From Caenorhabditis elegans (taxonomy: Eukaryota > Nematoda > Chromadorea > Rhabditida > Rhabditidae), in assembly GCF_000002985.6 (NCBI RefSeq), contig NC_003279.8, positions 8,060,001-8,124,000 of the forward strand: 64,000 bases of DNA, written 5' to 3'. Shown in pieces: positions 59,891-64,000 of this stretch; within the stretch, counting starts at the first letter, position 1, and every line of letters begins with the position of its first letter. The position numbers were made by a program, and so were the translations under genes. The notes below the pieces were generated by a model. It worked only from the letters and a program-made list of their open reading frames with translations. It had not been told where the DNA came from and did no database searches.

Positions 59891-62800
59891 CTAAATAAAA
59901 TACTTTCAAATGAAAATGTTGGTAAATTGCCAATTAAAAAAATTGGAGTTTTTCATTAATTTAGAGCAATGCTGCAAATGCGAAGACCTAGGTTCTAGGT
60001 TCACTTGTAAATAATTGAAGCGAACTTAAAATTAAACAATGTATTGGACCAATTATGATAGGTGGAAACTGATTAATTGCTATTAATGTAAATATAACAT
60101 TTTCAAAAAATGTTGGAAAGTGTTAGAATGATATTTTCATCATGGGTGCACTATAGGTGTAGTTTTTAACATTTTTCCCACTGGAGCATAAGAAAAAAGA
60201 ACAACAAGCGGAGACTGATCGTGAAACAAAATATACATTGAGGAAACCAAAAAATGCAGTGTAAGGAGTTCCCGAAGCAATATGTCGTGCCATGTATGCA
60301 CGTCTTCTGAATGCCAATTCATTTGTCATGTTTCTTCGACACTCTAATCCCTACTTTCTCAGCCAAATATATGACACGTGTCGTTTTCTTTTTTTGCTGT
60401 TTCTTTTATGCCGTGCTTGCTAATCTCCAAAATATCGAGTGCTTTTTGGACTTTTGAGGGCGTTTGAAAAATATGTTTAACCAAACAATTGTATTAATGT
60501 AAGCCGCTAACTAAATGACTTTCAATTGACAATTTTCCAATTGTCGCTTTAGATGTTGAAAACGAATTTTTTCCAGATGTTGAAAATAAAGATAACTTCT
60601 TGTATTTTAGGACAAGTTCTAAAAATGTGAAAATATAACTGCATTGTGATAGAATTCCGCAAAGTATTTCTAATTTTTGACCTAAGCCATGGGAATCGTG
60701 AATGATCAACTAAATTCTTGGAAATAAATGAAAACATTAGAACAGTAAAAAGTTGAAGCTTTAAAACCTATTCGAGACGTTTCTCATTCGAGCAGCGCGG
60801 GGTTGAGAAAAATAGGGAAGAGGCGAGAGAAAAAGTGTCATAATTATGCTAATTCTGCTCTTTTCCATCGTTTTCCTTCACTCTCTCTTTCCATCCAACT
60901 CTTTTCCAGGGCACAGACAAAAAAGTATCAAAAACGGAAAGAATACACCAGATGACGGGATGAATGGGAATTTGTGATGGACGAATGGACAATACAAAAC
61001 TGGTAGATGAACGAGAGAGTATATAAAGATGGAAAAAAGTGTGAATAATTTCACGTTTACTGTTATTGCGGAATAGATGGCAAAAAAGTAAACTTTTCAA
61101 TTTTGAGATTAGAGTTCAAGCCGAAAATTCCGTTCAAAGTTAGTTCAAAGTTAAAAAATGTTGAGAAGTTTGGCACTACTCTACGTTTAACTTTCAAATA
61201 TTTTGAATTAATAACTGTATTCGTTTCTCAATTACTCATCAAAATTTAAAACTATTTCAATCGCCTCAACAATATCCCATACTAATCCTTTTCGTTCATC
61301 TTTTCCTCTTACATGAGTCACCAGAAAGACGTCAATTTATCAGCTTTTTCTCTCTACATTCTCTAATTTATTGCAATTTCTTTTTTGTGATTTTGTCAGA
61401 TAGTGTCATTTGAAAAAGTGCACAAGCTTGCACTCATGGTCTTTGGAATGCTTGAAACTCATCGGAATTTAATTGAAATTTCAGTGCTCAGTGAGCTTCA
61501 TGGCTTTTAGGGATATCAAAAGAAAGTGATATGCGGATAAATTTTTTGAAATTTGATGCGATAGCCTAGTAGGATTTTTTTAAATTAAAATTTTAAATTT
61601 GGAAAAACTGTGGCATTTGTGTCATAGATGTACCTCTTTTTGACTGCGAATAAAAAATTTCAAAATTTTTTTTTGAAATGCTTGACTATAGTATTTGATC
61701 AATTTAAATCGTGATAAAATTATTAAATTTCAATTAAATACTATCTGACTTACTAGATTTTCTAAAAAAAAGTGATAAACTTTTAAATAGATTTTAGAAT
61801 ATTAGGCTGTATGCGGTTTAGAAAAGACAGAATGCTAAGCGTGGAAGAATAAAAAAATCTCAAAAAATAGGAATGGAAATGACCCCCGTCGTAAATGGAA
61901 AAGACGTCCTCCGGTACTCAACCAATATTAAGATTTTTATGCGTTTTTTCCATGGGCTTTGGGCATTTCTTTCAATTTTTAAATGTTTTTGGCACGGATA
62001 GAAGATGGAAAAATGCAAAGAAATGGAAAGGAAGAAGGATTGATGCGTTGAAATATTTTGAAAATTCATGGGATTTTTGAGAAATTTGTCAGAAAACAAA
62101 CAGTTAGCTTGTTGTTAGCTTGAACCATCAGATGAAAATCATTTCCTACGTTCCCACAGAAATCGAAACAAAAGTGGATTAGTGATTGTGAAGTAGAGAG
62201 ACGCAGAGAGAAAAAGGGAAATAGAAAATTAACTGCTAGGACAGGTAAAACAACCAATAAATCATGTTTGCGTTGGTTTGGCGCCCGCCATGAATCTACT
62301 ATACCTTTTGCCAAATGTATGACATTTTAATTCCCAGAAAATTGGAGTTTCTGGCTAAAAAGGTTTTTTTTGGTATGAAAAAAAAGTAAAAATTAAAAAT
62401 TAACCGAAAAGATCTAAAATTTATTCGGTGCTTTTTAGAAACTATTTGATACTATATTTTCCTTTGTAAAACAATAATATGGAAAATACGGTTAAATAAA
62501 AAATAAATTATGAAAGTAGAATCTGGAAGCTTGGAAGCTCCCTTTAATTTTACGGAAGACAGTTTATCAAAAGCTTGGAACTTGGAGCTCGTTGGAAAAT
62601 AATACTGAAGCTTATTAGAAAATCAATAATTTAAAACAGATTATAGAATTACACTGAGCTTAACCTCATTCACTCTCTTGCCAACAACCTGCCACTGTGA
62701 ACCAACAATTCATCATTCCGTTTATCGGACAGCCAGGACCCTTCTCACATTACACAATTAAATTTTCCGTCGGCAATTCATTTTCGATTTTTCAAGGATG

Positions 62801-64000
62801 ATTATGAGCTCATACTGAGTTCATATATTGAAAAACAAAAATGTTTGATGGAAAAAGAAGAAAAAAACGGCTCATTGTGCAAATTGTGAGAAGAAGCCTG
62901 AAGTAAGAAAAGGAAAGATCGTGTTTCAATGTGTGAATTTTTTAACTTGCAATGAGCCCGGTATATCATCTCATGGACTTTTTTTACCAAAAAGAGAAAG
63001 CCTTCGGAAATTTTGAAAAGCAAAGAGTGAGTAACCAACTGAAGAACATGAAAGAGAAGGTTTTGGTGTTCCCGTGGGAACTTCCATGGAGTCGGAGCAC
63101 CAAAAAGAGCATACTCAATCGGAAAATGGAATACATAAAACATTGATCATCAAGTTAATGGAATCGAACAACTTTGGTTTTGTTTATGAAAAAGTTGTTT
63201 GAAATTATCAATTTTTCGATTTCTAATTAATGCCCCTATTTTCGCCTGTTTTAAAACAAAAATCAGACTAGCTGGTAGAATAGCACAATTAGATTTTTTA
63301 AAAATAATTCATAAACACCGAATATCTTTAAAAAATAACACTATAAAAATATTTTTGACATAGTTTTGCCAAATTGCAACATTTTTCAAAAAAATAATAT
63401 TTTTAAAGTAATTTAGAGCAATGGATTAATAATTTTTGAATAGAAAAATTAAATCGTAATTATTTAAAATATAAAAATCGTAGAAAAAAAAATTTTTTTG
63501 GTTAACTTTCAAAATCATGATTGGTAAAAACAGAGAAATTGACACGTTTTTGATTGTAAAAAGAAAAATCCAAATAAGTTTCGAAAAGTTTTATTTTGTC
63601 ATTTCAGATCAAAAGTATTTCAGAGGAATTGTGTTTTTTCTATTTTCAGAATTTTGGCAAAATATATTTTTTTATCTCCACTTTTTTTTGAAATATTCTT
63701 GTGTAATTTTTCAGAAGCCACAACCAACTATTGTGCTTACGTTGAAATTTTAGTTTTTCATACAATCAGAAAAGGTAAATAGCATCCAATAAAAAACTAG
63801 ACCAACAAGAAACATAATAATAATAACAAGAAAACCTCTCATTTTATCTATCTCTCCTCTCATTATTCTTATCATCTTGACCTTATACGTCTCCCATTTC
63901 CCAGTTTTATCTCTCTCTCTTCAAATTCTTCCGATCCAGAAGAACCAAAAAATTAATGGAATGCCATTTTCAGATTTTGGCCAGAGCTTATTTTTAACAG

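Larger units (their letters stand above)
59314..64000. other. lin-10 upstream region, no gene seen
   Basis: A TTGCAG acceptor (minus strand, 59315-59320) lies one base before the lin-10 ATG, so an SL site or 5'-UTR intron is likely. The region holds a probable retrotransposon 3' end (59585-59890), purine-rich tracts near 59340-59480 and 62190-62230, and AT-rich DNA. Open frames here are short and low in complexity. The start of another gene beyond 64000 cannot be excluded. Confidence 0.6.

Noticed and set aside
1..64000. CRISPR arrays, bacterial operons, plasmid or viral genes
   Set aside because: The window is spliced nematode DNA. The repeats seen are inverted-repeat elements or short tandems, with no spacer-repeat pattern and no viral structural or polymerase domains.

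Overview
The window is nematode nuclear DNA, almost certainly Caenorhabditis elegans (the gene set fits the chromosome I region holding che-3, rme-8, spr-4 and lin-10). It is AT-rich. Most introns are about 40-60 nt, with TTTCAG 3' splice sites. Acceptor-like TTTCAG sequences sit directly before start codons, as expected for spliced-leader trans-splicing. Introns and intergenic DNA carry small inverted-repeat elements typical of this genus. No bacterial, viral, CRISPR or rRNA/tRNA features were seen.

Layout from left to right: (1) the 3' end of a coiled-coil gene on + (to 478); (2) a small membrane-protein gene on - (843-1793), unrecognised by me, with a first coding exon of only 17 nt that begins a signal peptide; (3) che-3, the cytoplasmic dynein-2 heavy chain, on - (2059-21671), read here as 48 coding exons; (4) a 2 kb divergent promoter region; (5) rme-8, the endosomal J-domain protein, on + (23630-35117), 23 exons and 2279 codons; (6) a BUD22/SRFBP1-like nucleolar protein gene on + (35740-38366); (7) about 5.2 kb of non-coding DNA; (8) spr-4, a protein with 18 C2H2 zinc fingers, on + (43606-48942); (9) lin-10, a PTB-PDZ-PDZ Mint/X11 adaptor, on - (50135-59313), 16 exons and 982 codons; (10) about 4.7 kb of lin-10 upstream DNA to the window end.

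The genes do not form one pathway. CHE-3 drives retrograde intraflagellar transport, RME-8 endosomal sorting, LIN-10 receptor localisation in epithelia and neurons, and SPR-4 transcriptional repression. che-3 and the small gene below it lie on the same strand, with about 0.2 kb from the che-3 poly(A) signal to an acceptor-like site, so they may be an operon.

I found no convincing new multigene system. The points most worth checking are the small membrane gene and its possible operon with che-3, an X-box-like site about 1 kb above che-3, a uORF that ends exactly at the rme-8 start codon, and several families of inverted-repeat elements, one of which carries another element nested inside it. 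Exon boundaries were read by hand from splice consensus and frame. The total lengths for RME-8, SPR-4 and LIN-10 agree with what I remember of those proteins.
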